Made by a program: the position numbers and the translations under genes
Notes under the pieces: model-generated
The model's database searches: none
What the model was told of the DNA's origin: nothing
Seen by the model: the letters and a program-made list of their open reading frames with translations, nothing else
Shown: positions 10,833-22,639 of the stretch, piece after piece
Position numbering within the stretch: the stretch's first letter is position 1
Layout of the letters: every line of letters begins with the position of its first letter
Assembly (NCBI RefSeq): GCF_022965805.1
Contig: NW_027331273.1
Coordinates: 158,079-222,078, forward strand
Length of the DNA stretch: 64,000 bases
Direction of reading: 5' to 3'
Source of the DNA: Primulina eburnea
Taxonomy: Eukaryota > Streptophyta > Magnoliopsida > Lamiales > Gesneriaceae

Positions 10833-11152
10833 TGCCGGGAATGTTTTCCATTTAAACTAACGGAGATTACACACTGTTCTCTGTACGATTATCAATTTGT
10901 GAACTATGATAACCGTGTAACTGTTTTTTGTAATGTGTCTCTCTATATATGATAGTTTAAGTTTCTATGAATCTGTCATTTTTTTTTTACGAAATTTTTT
11001 TTTGCTTGAAATCTCTTCCCGGATGGGTAAGATGTCCAGGGTCTCAGTGGTATTAGAACGTTAAATCACCAAAAGATGTAAAAGCATTTACTTGCAGTTC
11101 AAACAGAAAGTATCCACATGGTAAGTTTGAGGTACAGTTTTTTTTAAGGTAA
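10833..11152. other. Convergent 3' region between OPS-like and NPF genes
   Basis: Both flanking genes end toward this 320-bp interval, so it should hold both 3' UTRs. It is AT-rich with T runs near 10979-11003. No gene is seen in it. Confidence 0.5.
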
Positions 11153-13584
11153 TCAGCGGAGAGTTCCCACCGGCTTCTTATATGTATATCTTTTTGCTAC
11201 GACAATGAACGCTCCCAAGTTCAGCACACTCAGCAGCACCAGTATCCCGAAGAAGTAATGAAGATGGCCATAATTCAGGTTCTTTGCTATCCATCCAGGC
11301 TTCCCGTTTCTTGTAGTAATATCCATGACAATTGTCACCAGTACAGAGCTTACGTAGTTACCCAGAGCAGTTGTGATTAGTGACAGAGCCGCACATAAAC
11401 TTCTCATTGAATCAGGAGCTTGCTCATAGAAAAATTCCAGCTGACCGATGTATGTGAACACTTCAGCACAGCCTATGATGAAGTACTGAGGCACCTGCCA
11501 GAATACTGATATTGGTGCTTCTTTCACGCCATAGCTGTTATGTCTTTTCACAATACCAAGCCTCACGTACTCTAAAATTGCGGCTGAAACCATGGAAAAG
11601 ATTGATATGAAGAGTCCAGCTCCCATGCGCTGCAACTGCGTGAGGCCATTTTTGTGACCAGTGAACCTTCTTGTTATTTTAATGATATATCTGTCGTATA
11701 CTGGCACCCAGAATATGACACTGAGAGTGTCGAATATGGAGAGTGATGCTTCTGGAATTTTGAAGTTCGATGGGCCTACTCGAGTATCCATGTACCCGCC
11801 TTGTAACACGAATAAGTTGCTCATTTGTCCATACACTGTGCTGAAGATAATACCGGTTGCCCATATGGGGAGCAATCGTATAATACCTTTGAGTTCCTCA
11901 ACTTGTGTTACAGTGCAAAGTCTCCATGGATTTATTGACCCCTTGTTTTGTTCTGTTTGTGTCTCCACTGCTGCCTTGTCAAAAAAACTGTGAATTCCGA
12001 TTTTATGTTAGTGAAATTTAATTAGTCTAGGTTCTTTTTTCATTCGAGCATTTTCTTTGGGGCCAATTTTTCAATGTGTGCCCTCAAAACTAGTTTGTAA
12101 CGGGGCTCACTTTAGCCTAACAGTCCCAGTTTAAGAAACTAGTCTGTTTGGTGAAGCACGTTTCAAGTATTGACAGTTTCATTTTGACCTATTATATTCC
12201 AAAACATTGTGTTTAAGTTGATAGGCTAATAGAACAAGATTTGTCTCAGAAACATACCTCAATTCATTTGTGTGGTCAAGCTTCCGACTGCCTACAATAG
12301 CAGACTCAGCATCAGTAGTCTCATATAAAAGAGCCCGGTCAACCGGTACCTGGACCCGGTATTTTCTCAACGAAGCCACGACTACCTGGCAAAGCCGTGT
12401 CAGAGGGCTGCCTCCAGCATTCTGATACCGATACAATCGAGTTCCCAAGAAGAAAAATGACACGGCTATTGCCATTGCGACGGCAGGAATCCCGAATCCC
12501 CAACCCCAGCCGATGGTCACTTGTACCCAAACCACCACAGAAGAGGCAATTAGTGCGCCGATATTTATTGAAAAATAGAACCAGTTGAAGAAAGAACCCT
12601 TGTGTACTTTCTCAAATTCATCAGCATCATCAAATTGATCTGCTCCATAGGAGGAGACACAAGGCTTGATGCCACCAGTTCCTAATGCCACCAAGTACAG
12701 TGCAACAAAACAAGCAGCGGTTTGAGAACCTGTAGCACTGCAAACGTCTTTTTCGTAGCACGTTGGCCTCAGGCCAGGCACCGATGCTGATATAGTCAAC
12801 AATGTCATCCCCTACATCACCAAAACACCTTTCATTTCATTTTAAATATATATTCAACAATGTCTATGGTGACCCACTCTTTCCAGCGTACGCCGACCAA
12901 ATAATGGCGTTCGGTTCATACATCTTGATCCAACACTAATTTGAGTACACGAATAAACTTATCAAAATTGGGTATGTGAGTGATAGTCATTGACCATGCA
13001 TACTGTTACCTTGATGTTGAACAATAAGCTAAGAGGCAAGCCTAAACTTAAAAGAATAGCTTAGTAGGTTAGGAAAGTCTCTTAACCTTGCAAGCCTATC
13101 AACAATTTTCTAGTAGAGTTTTGGCAGAATCGCAACATAAAATCTGAGGGGGAAACTTACAATGACATAGATGATGGAGAAACTGGCTATAGTCCAGTAT
13201 CGTCCGAGATATGCGTCAGCAAGAAATGCACCGATCAGGGGTGTGATGTAGCAAGTTCCGGACCAATTCGACAGATTTTTGGAAGCTGTAGCACTTGGTT
13301 GATCCAGTTGATTTGTGAAGTAATCAATGAGGTTAGTACTCATTCCATAGTATGCTAGTCTTTCACAGCATTCGTTTCCTGCGAAACATATAGAATTGAA
13401 TCATATGCTTTCCTCATTTTTATTCAACAGTTGCTCGATATAATAATCTAAACGTTGATACAATGTTCATATATGTACCAAGAATAAAGGGGCAGGCCCT
13501 CCAAGTTCCTGTTTTCTTCTTGTTTGCAGGATTGTTGCGGTAGTCTAACGTCCCGTCTTTCGTGTAGTTTTCTTCCTCGGCCAT
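11153..13584 (-). CDS. NRT1/PTR family (NPF8-type) proton-coupled peptide transporter
   Basis: Four exons (13584-13479, 13378-13161, 12811-12258, 11987-11153) splice with GT-AG sites in matching phases and give 570 residues, the normal NPF length. The protein starts [20 protein letters not shown], typical for the NPF8/PTR2 group. The proton-coupling motif E-x-x-E-R is intact (ECCER, residues 38-42), followed by [10 protein letters not shown]. Other family blocks are [40 protein letters not shown] (TM4-5), [13 protein letters not shown], the central loop, and [20 protein letters not shown] in the second bundle. Twelve membrane segments are expected. NPF8 members move di- and tripeptides with protons at the plasma membrane or tonoplast; substrate cannot be fixed from sequence. 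No disabling change is visible. Confidence 0.9.
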
Positions 13585-15355
13585 GGATCTTACTGTCAAG
13601 CCTGGGAATATGAAGAATATGTGAGCTTATGTCAAGAAACATCAGGTGGTGTTGGCTTTTTCTAATCACATTTTGTTGAGTTTTTTGCATGAATATCACA
13701 TATATAAATCGAATATGGATGTAGAGACGGAATGAATATATGATATGATATATAATCATTAAAAAAATTAGGTATTAAAATAAAATATTCTAAGCAGAAA
13801 ATAAAATCTCAAGTGATCAAATAAAATATTCTAGCCATTAAAGAAATTATTATCCACATTACAAAATACTAGTCAATGAATAAGATGTTTTGTTTACTAC
13901 TAAAATGCATACATCAAGGTTAATTAATTTCTGACTTTTTCCAATTTTATTTCTTGGAAAAAAGAATTCAAAAGAGCTATTTCATAGATTGTTTCTGTTC
14001 TTTTGATGTATCCAAACTTCTTTAAAAAATAATGCAATAATAATACATGAGGGGCAAAGAGTAATTACATTATAAGATTACAAAAATATTTTGCTTTTGT
14101 TTAATTAAAAAAAATATCAAAAATATATTTACTAAATTCAAAATATTTCTATAACTAACATATCCCAATAAAATTTTAATTTATTTTTATCCATATTTTT
14201 GAATGTTTAAATGTTCACACAATAAAAAATAAAGCAAATTTAACACATATGTTAAAAAAAAACCTGGAACACATCTACACCATTTTTTATGACAATAGAA
14301 CCGAATATGTTATCATTCAATATACACTGAGTAAATCTTTGAAATTTATTTTTCTCATGAAACATATATGAATGTAAACACTTGTAAAATTTCGTAATAG
14401 TCGTCAATTTGATGTTATTATCACTCTCTGCCGTGTCGATTGCTTCAAATTACATTTCACAAAAATTACACACTGTATTTCTCAAAAAATAATAATAATA
14501 ATAATAATTTTAAGACATTCGGCCGTCCATGAATAATGCCAACAACATGCGAGAAAGCTGGCCAAGGGAATTACACCAAACTACGATGTTTGACAATAAT
14601 AATCATACAATTTTATAATAAATTGGGGGCCCATTCTTTAAAATATTTGGGATTATAATTTGTCTTAAATTTTATTATATATTTTTAAAATAATTTATTT
14701 AGATTAAAATATAAGATCTTACTTCTATCATACTAACCTTGAAACCTCGTGCGTAGGAGGCGAAGCGAACACTCTAACCGAAGAAATCGTGAGAGCCTTT
14801 GAATGGAGGATCGTATCACTAAAACCTTTATATTTATATTACATTACATTTATTTCCTCGATCGAAATATTTAAAACAAATGTTATTTTAGGAAAATAAA
14901 ATCAATAAAATGATATTCCATAATATATACACACAATTAGTCAATTACAAAGAAGAGAAACGTAATCTACAAGTCAAAATTACAACAATCCCCTTTGATT
15001 ATTTGTTACCAGTAGATTTCAAAATATTTCAACTTCCACGGCAAAGTGAAGAAAAAAGAAATCATTAAAAGATGGAAGACCATTTTGTCTAAAAATATCA
15101 AGATTTTATAATATTTTTTTAGCATATTGTTTCATTTTTAACTGATTTAATTAATGAAAACGTATATGAGTTCGTACTTGATTAAATATACTGAAAAATA
15201 ATTGATCCATTGTCATTTTCAGGCAATCTTTTTTTTTCTTTATGTTTTCTATTTTATAAATATTATAGAAATTATAGAAAGTGTATATATGTTTGAAATT
15301 ATTTTTAAAAAAATTACAGATTGGCGACCGTCCAAAGGATATTTATAGAGTAGGC
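13585..15355. other. AT-rich intergenic DNA with (AAT)n tract
   Basis: The 1.8 kb upstream of the NPF gene is AT-rich and without long credible frames. It should contain the promoter and 5' UTR of the NPF gene, but I cannot place a core element. An (AAT)n microsatellite of about 22 bp lies near 14487-14508. Confidence 0.5.
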
Positions 15356-15539
15356 AAAAACTTGTGTGAGACGGTCTCACAGGTCATATTTGTAAGAAAG
15401 ATCTCTTATTTGGGTCATCCATTGAAAAGTAGTATTACTTTTTATACTAAGAATATTATTTTTATTGTGAATATGTGTATGGTTGACTCGTCTCACAGAG
15501 TAAGATCCGTGAGACGGTCTCATATGAGACTCACTCTAT
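15356..15539 (+). mobile_element. Fold-back MITE-like element, copy 3
   Basis: It begins AAAACTTGTGTGAGACGGTC and ends with GTGAGACGGTCTCATATGAG followed by ACTCACTCTAT. The interior words TTATTTGGGTCATCCATTGA and TTACTTTTTATACTAAGAAT match the copies at 4238 and 8462. Confidence 0.75.
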
Positions 15540-15675
15540 AGATTAATACCGGATGTGAAACAATTAATGGAAAATAAAATTTAATTACACTTACCAAATC
15601 TTTAATTATAGTAAATTGAGAAAATCAGGCCACTGGTTCTTCAAATTGAATTCAAATCTTGAAAAAATGCATGAT

Positions 15676-18600
15676 TTATTTTATTTTATTTTTTGAAATG
15701 AGAATGCCATTTATCAAATGTTGTCCTTACAATCGTGGGAAATGACATTACATAATATATCTGGAGGGTGAAACGTAATAAAAGGATTTGCATAAGATAT
15801 GGTCGCTCGAGCAAGAGAATCAACCACCATATTTGCTTGTCTTCTAACATGTTGAATTTTGATTGACAGATGTGCATCGAGGAGTTTACAACAACCGGAG
15901 ATAATTGAGCCAAACTCTGTGTGGTCAACAGTCTTTGAGGTGATCGCATTTACCACTGTTTGTGAGTCAGTCTCAAATATTATGTCATCGAGTTCTAGAG
16001 AGGTTGTCCATGCGATAGCGTCAAGAAGGGAAAATGCTTCGGCCTCTTTAACTTCATACAGACCATATTTCACACTTTTTTTGCTCTCCATGAATTCCCC
16101 TGCCGAGTCTCACACCACAGCTCCGAAACCCATAGCTTCATGTTCGTTAAACAATGCTGCATCCACATTGCACTTCACAGATGGATCCATCGATAATCCG
16201 CGTCCCAACGAGAGCTTGAGGCTTATGTTTTTGTAGAGTTCTTTTGTGCTTGAGTCCAGTTCCATAACATATCATAGTCGAGTGCAACAGTGGTTTGCGG
16301 AGGTATAGACACACCGCTCCATAATTTCTCATTTCGATAGCGCCATATGCTCCATAGTGTAGCCGAGAGAATTGGTTGTGCAGCCTTGGGAAATTTAGTC
16401 AGACTTTCAAACTTACAATTTAAGAATGAAATAGCTTCTCTTGCACAATTCGTCACGAGGAGATCAAGCTTTGCAATTTTCCAACAATCCTTTGCATATG
16501 GGAGTCAATGAATATATGACAATTGTTTTCCAATCCCGATTCACATATCACACAGCTGGAAGGTACCTGTATATTCCTTCATTGAATTTTCAAGCGGCAA
16601 GGTAGGAAGTCACGCGCTGCTCTCCATAGGAATGATCGTATTTTCGGAGGTGTTGATAAATTCCATATCTTGGACCAGTCCCCATTCTGACGATGTTCCT
16701 GCTCATGGTTGGTAATGGTTTCCATGATGATTCGGTACCCTGACTTCACTGTATAGCTTCCATTTATGCTAAAGTGCCATATACGGTCATCAGTTGATCC
16801 CCAGAGGATTCAACGGGATATTCATAATTTCCTGGACATCTCGTGGGGCAAAAATTTCGTGGAGTTTTCCCGTGTTCCACTGCCTCGTATCTGGGATCAG
16901 CAGCTCCTTCACATACTTCACTTCCTCTTGATGCGTATACGGTGTTTGGATATAAAAGTTTATGGAATCTCTTAGCCATTGGTGTGTCCAGATTTGTATA
17001 TGCTGACCATCTCCGACTTTCCATCGTAACCCACGAGCCAAGATCGCTTTTGAGTACCAAATACTTCTCCATATGAAGCTAGGATTTGATCCTAAGTGTT
17101 TCCATGAAGTCTTTTTTCGGAAAATATTTAGCTTTGAGTAATCTTGATGATAACGTATTTGGGGCTGAAATAAGCTTCCAACCTTGCTTAGCAAGCATGG
17201 CTAGATTATAGGCTTCGAGATTGCGAAAACCAAGACCTCCGCTTTCCTTTCGATTGCAGATTCTGTTCCAAGTCGTCCAATGTATTCCTCTCGAGTTTTG
17301 GGATGTTGTTCCCCACCAAAAGGAGTTCATCATTTTTTGAAGCTCGTCGAGAAGGGATGTAGGTAACAAGAAGACATTCATACAGTAAGCCGGTAGAGCA
17401 TGGGCCACCGATTTCAACAATACTTCTTTACCTGCTTTTGATAGGGCATTTCCCCGCCAATTTTGTATACGATTCCAGAGCCAATCTCGCAAGTAACTGA
17501 AGACCACTTTCTTCTTACTATCGATCAATGATGGGAGACCAAGATAGCGTCCCGTGTCCAGCGGCTATGACACTCCAAGGATTGAAGATAGCTCATTCTG
17601 TTCTCGGGTCTCAATATTTTTGCTAAAAAATATTCCAGATTTTCCAAAATTTATGGCTTGCCCACTAGCCCTCTCATAGATGGTTATAATCTTCCTAAAT
17701 TTTGTGCATTCTTCTTTTGTTGCCCTGAAAAATATAAACGAGTAATCGGCAAAAAAGAGATGAGATATTATCAGGGCCCGACGACAGATTTTAACTCCAT
17801 GAAATGTGCCTCTGCCTTCAGCTTTCTCAATCAAAGTTGATAGCCCTTGTGTATATATAATAAATAAATAGGGTGATAGAGGGCATCCTTGGCGCAGTCT
17901 TCGTTTTGGATTTATTGGTCCAATCAAATTTCCATTTACCCTCACTTGGTATCGCACTGTTGTAACGCAAAGCATCATGAGATCCACCCATTTATCCTCA
18001 AATCATAGCTTAATCATCATGAGTTTCAGAAAACCCCAATCAATGCGATCATATGCTTTACTAATGTCAATTTTCAGTGCCACATCCACATGTTTGCCTC
18101 GGTGCTTTCACTTCATGTGATGGATAATCTCAAAAGCTATTATCACATTGTCGATGATTGAACGTTCCATAACAAAAGCTGCTTGTGTCTCTGATATTAA
18201 CTTTGGCAATATCAGCTTTAATCAATTTGCCAACACCTTTGCAAGCACCCTATACATAACATTACATAGGGAAATTGGCCGAAGATCTTTCATAGTAACT
18301 GGGTTTGCACACTTCGGGATGAGAGTGATAATAGTATCATTGAGCTTCGCTGGGAAATTTACCTGGTTCAACCATTGTACACCTTGCTGGAAGAAATCTT
18401 CACCCATGATATGCCAGCATTTTTGGAAAAATCAGGATTATACCCATCCGGTCCCGGTGATTTGTGAGGGTTCATTTGGAACATCGCTTCTCAAAATTCG
18501 TCAATGGTGAAGGGGGATAAAAGTGTATTATTTTCAGCATCTGTGAGCTTTGGTTCAATCTGGTTTATTACCTCATCATATGAGGCATTTTCGGATGAGA

Positions 18601-19203
18601 AGAGCATGCCGAAATATTCACCAGCAATGCGTTCCAGATTCCGGGGATCATTGAATTCTTTACCCGTGTCATCAATCAGACTCTGGATTTTATTGTGTGC
18701 CTTCTTCCTTGTCCATTGAGTAAAATTTCGTGTTAAGGTCTCCTTCCTGAAGCCAAAATTGTTTTGCTCTTTGTTTCCAATATATGTCATATTGTATCAG
18801 CAATTTATTTAGTCTCTGCTTCATGTCTTCAACTGTTGATACTGATTTATTGTCCGTGAATGAGCGCATCTTATTAATCATGGTTTTGAGTTCCTCAATA
18901 CTTTTCTGATTTACTTTTGGTTGTTTTTTGCTCCACTTCATTAAAGCAGTAGATAGCACTTTGAGTTTGTCTATTATCGTTTCAGATGTTGTTGTAGTCT
19001 CCCACATATCTCTCATAGTGCTAATAAAATCCTCTTCCTCCTTTCATCTGTTCTCAAAGCGAAAAGATATGCCACCCAAATTTGTTACTTGGCCTTAAGT
19101 GACCAAGAGTATAGGTGAGTGATCTGAGCACGTTGCCACCTTGTTCGCTACCGAATCTGGGAATCGTGCTGCCCAAGATGTGGAAGCAAGAGCTCGATCA
19201 TCG
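15676..19203 (-). pseudogene. L1-type LINE, 5'-truncated and decayed
   Basis: On the minus strand the order is end of the endonuclease (DRALASTSWAARFPDSVAN ... CSDHSPI, 19203-19090), linker (KQRAKQFWLQEGDLNTKFY, near 18760), reverse transcriptase (ITLIPKCANPVTMKDLRPIS near 18300; LRQGCPLSPYLFIIYTQGLS near 17870; RNWRGNALSKAGKEVLLKSV near 17440), the zf-RVT region (about 17200-16500) and a plant-type RNase H (FETDSQTVVNAITS ... RRQANMVVDSLARA, 16091-15714). Many stops and shifts separate these pieces. The RT box reads FADYS instead of FADDS. The 3' end runs into an A-rich tail (15676-15697 on the minus strand). The 5' end stops abruptly at the LTR of the gypsy element to the right. Confidence 0.88.
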
Positions 19204-19816
19204 GGACTGATTCAACTCATTTAGAATTAGCTCTAGCCTTATAAGAGTCATGCCTCATTATTGGACAAGGGTCCAGCTACCCAGCCTAAGTATACAGAAA
19301 GGTGTCCAAGTCCAATAGTTCGAACTCGAGGTGTCCAATCCCAGGTGTCCGAACCCACTCAGGTGGTCAAGAAGCCCGAGCCCTAATGCGGCTAGAGAAT
19401 GAGGAGACATTTTTGTCGATAAATAAGAGCTCTCGATAAATACAGGATTTGATCAAATCTCATCAAGATAAGGCAAGAATCATAACATCCATGGTTAAGG
19501 ATTTGTGTCAGCTGAGGTTTCCTATCTCAACAAAGACTCTACTCTATCAGGTAACTAGCTCATCTTATCTCTATAAATACTAGATATTTGTTACGATTTC
19601 ATACACATTCTCTTGCTCACTTAATGTTGTTGTCTCTCTTAAGTTATGTTCCCCAGATTGACTTAAGCATCGGAGGGGTCATGTCGGAAAACTCTCCGAC
19701 GCCCCCTCACCCTCTTTTTGCCTATGTAGAACTCAGAGCCCCTATCCGACCCACTCAGCTGTGAAGATTTGAAGGCCCGTCCTTCAGATCGAACCCGAGG
19801 TAAAATTTTGGTATCA
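19204..19816 (+). repeat. 5' LTR of Tat element A (5'-truncated)
   Basis: It aligns by eye with the 3' LTR from the word GGACTGAT onward and ends in GGTATCA. Shared words include CTCATTATTGG.CAAGGG, TTTGATCAAATCTCATC and ATACTAGATATTTGTTACGA. The first ~26 bp of the LTR are missing at the LINE junction. Confidence 0.82.
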
Positions 19817-19820
19817 TAAC

Positions 19821-19839
19821 TTGGAGCCGTCTGTGGGAA
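19821..19839 (+). other. Primer binding site of Tat element A
   Basis: TTGGAGCCGTCTGTGGGAA follows the LTR end by four bases and matches the signature found after the 5' LTR in Tat/Ogre/Retand elements. A second, decayed copy (ATTGGAGCCGTATGTGAGAA) follows the duplicated LTR at 20471. Confidence 0.8.
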
Positions 19840-19989
19840 TTTGAAGAAAAAGAGATAAGATGATGAATACTGAATATATTACCAATGGGAGCGAAGGAAA
19901 TCGAAGCAATAATGGCAACCAGAGCCTCACTCTGGCCGAGCTAACACGATTGATTATTGCAACAGTGGAACAAGTGTTGGCCAGGTAGA

Positions 19990-20471
19990 CCCTAATGCAA
20001 CAAAGGAATGAGGAGACATTTTCGTCGATAAATAAGAGCTCCCGATAAATACAGGATTTGATAAAATCTCATTAAGATAAGATAAGCGTCATAGCTGCCA
20101 TCAAGAGTCCTAGCCTCTATAGTTAAGAAGTAATGTCCTATCTCTAGTGAAGTTCTATCTCAACAAGGACTCTACTCATATCAGGTAATTAGCTCATCTT
20201 GCCTCTATAAATACTAGGTATTTGTTACGACTTCAAACACATTCTCTTTCTTACTTAGCATTGTTATGTCTCTCTTAAGTTATGCTCCCCATACTGACTT
20301 AAGCATCGGGGGGGGGGGGGGGGGGGGGGTTCATGCTGGGAAACTCTCTGACGCCCCCTCACCCTTTTTCTGCATGTGCAGAACTCAGAGCCTCGATCCA
20401 ACCCATTCAATTTTGAAGATTTGAAGACCCGTTCTCCAGATCAAACCCGAGGTAAAATTTTGATATTATCA
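19990..20471 (+). repeat. Second, partial LTR copy inside Tat element A
   Basis: The segment resumes the LTR from the word CCCTAATGC.AC and runs to GATATTATCA, followed again by the primer site and a second gag start at 20512. Its upstream neighbour is the first gag start (ATG at 19860), so LTR plus gag start occur twice in tandem. A run of 22 G residues (20308-20329) replaces the AAGCATCGGAGGGG word of the first copy. Confidence 0.82.
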
Positions 20472-20511
20472 ATTGGAGCCGTATGTGAGAATTTTAAGAA
20501 AAAGAGATAAG

Positions 20512-21651
20512 ATGGTGAATACTGAAGATATTTCCAATGGGAGCGAAGGAAATCGAAGCAATAATGGCAACCAGAGCCTTACTCTAGCAGAGCTGACACA
20601 ATTGATTACTTCCATAGTGGAGCATGTATTGGTCAGGCGGGAAGGAATGGATCCCCCCCACCCCACCCTACCCTCTGACCAGGAGGCACATGAAGCCGAT
20701 AAGTAAAAGATGAGAAAAGAGATCGAACAATTGAGGGAAATTGGAATGAGAGTCTCCCTCCAACAATTTGGGCCATACCATTCTTTACCGAGATACTAGC
20801 CGAAGAACACCCTAAAAACTTCAAATTCCCAAATATCACAGAGTATGACGGGAAGGGAGACCCTGAGGACCGTCTATCATGATTAAAAAATGCCACACTT
20901 TGACACTAGTACTCAGACCCTATCTAGTTTCGGGTCTTCCGTACAACCTTAATAGGGTCAGCCTAGTAGTTCAACCTGCTCTGGCTCGGTGATATAAAAA
21001 TTTCTAAGATTTTAGTTGAGCCTTCCTCCATCAGTTCTCCAACAACAAAATGCATCCTATCACTCCTTTCAGTCACTTTGCCATGAGACAACATGAACAA
21101 GAGAGCTTACAAGCATGTATACAAAGGTTCATTGTTGGTTTCAACGAAGTGCTCTCCGCCACATCCGACCTATTTATAATTGCATTCATTCAGGGGATAT
21201 TTACGGAGGATTTCCTGAAATCATTGATAAAAAAACCCGCAAATACTTATGATGAACTACTAGCCCAAGCGGACAAGTACGCTAATCTTGAAGAAGTCCA
21301 GCTCGCCGGAGCTCATCGGTGGAAGGATCCAACCAATAGCCCCAAAAAATCAAGTCTATCGGCTCGACTCCTCGTCTAAACCGATCTGTTCGTCCGGAGC
21401 CCTTGGGCCAGTTTGTCGCCTACACCCCGCTTAAGGCTAGTAAGCTCAGATCCCTCCGAATATCAGAGAACAGGAACCTTGTACGTAGGCCTCGGGGAAG
21501 TGACCAGGGACCTCGGAGACCCATGTCCGACAGATATTGCGACTTTGACGAAGATTATGGGCATACCACTGATGAATGTAAATATCTAGAACGTTTAGTC
21601 CAACAAAACACAGAAATGAAGGACATTTTGACACAACGAGGGCCGAAATAA
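20512..21651 (+). pseudogene. Tat element A gag
   Basis: The start MVNTEDISNGSEGNRSNNGN reads for about 65 residues to a TAA at 20704. The main gag core continues after frameshifts at 21050-21379: ITPFSHFAMRQHEQESLQAC, QRFIVGFNEVLSATSDLFII, IQGIFTEDFLKSLIKKPANT, then YDELLAQADKYANLEE. A nucleic-acid-binding tail with YCDFDEDYGHTTDECKYLER (CCHC-like, the first Cys pair degenerate) lies at 21530-21600. Gag would form the virus-like particle of the element; here it is disrupted. Confidence 0.78.
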
Positions 21652-21779
21652 CGACCCCGTGAAAGGGCAAGGGAATCTCTCGACCCCAGGGACATAAGAA
21701 TAAGAAGCGAGCCCTGAAGATAACAATACGCACCCCCGGAGCAAAATCAACCCAGGCATAACCAGAGACAACATCCTCC

Positions 21780-22520
21780 CCTATGGGAGTCATAAACATG
21801 ATATTCGAGGGACCTACTGATGGGGATCCAATCGAGCAAGGAATAAAAGCAGCAGGAAGCTGATAAATATGAAAATCACTGCGACAAGTGCTCGAACATG
21901 TCCTCTTATATTATTTGGAACTGATGACTTGTTGGGATTATCTAACTCGCACAACGATGCTCTGGTCATCCGAGCCATGGTTGGAGAATTATGAAGTGGC
22001 CAAGATATTTGTTGATTAAAGGAGTTCGGTAAACCTGTTCTTTTAGGAAACAATGGATCAAATGGATTCGGGAGAATACAAAGGGGAACCAATGCTCACC
22101 TCGCTATTCGAAATTATGGGTCACGCCATTCAACCTATAGGCATGATAAACTTGCCACTCACACAAGGAAGACAAAATTCTCATTTTTTAATTGATGCTC
22201 CGTCCACATATACGGCCATCCTGGGTCGACAAGCCATGACCGCCTTTGCGGTAATGGCCTCATCCTTACATAAAAAAATCAAGTTTCCAGTCGGAAAAGT
22301 AAGGGTGGACCAGAGATAGCCCAGAATTGTTACATGAAAGAAGTATGGGTTGAACAGAAAGCTGCTAAGACCAAACAACTCAGGCCGACCTGAGGCCTGG
22401 GAGTATGACAACTTCAAATTAATAGAAAACACCACCCAAGTGACCTATGAAGAGGAATGTGAGGGGATTGTCATTTCCCATCTGTTTGGGACAATTAAAA
22501 TAGCAGAACCTTTGAAGAGC
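21780..22520 (+). pseudogene. Tat element A protease region relic
   Basis: Fragments resembling the retropepsin region are seen in broken frames: AKIFVD followed by a stop where the DSGSS active site should be (about 21995-22020), then the better kept piece IGMINLPLTQGRQNSHFLID and APSTYTAILGRQAMTAFAVM (22140-22260). The order and spacing match protease of Tat elements. It is not functional. Confidence 0.65.
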
Positions 22521-22639
22521 CTTTGAGGGGTCAATTGATCAAATGCTTGCAAAAAAAAATTTCTTTGCTTAGTCGGTGTCCGACCTCACCAGTGTTTGGA
22601 GAGAATTGATGGAAAGTAAACTGAATGTCTCAAACGAAT

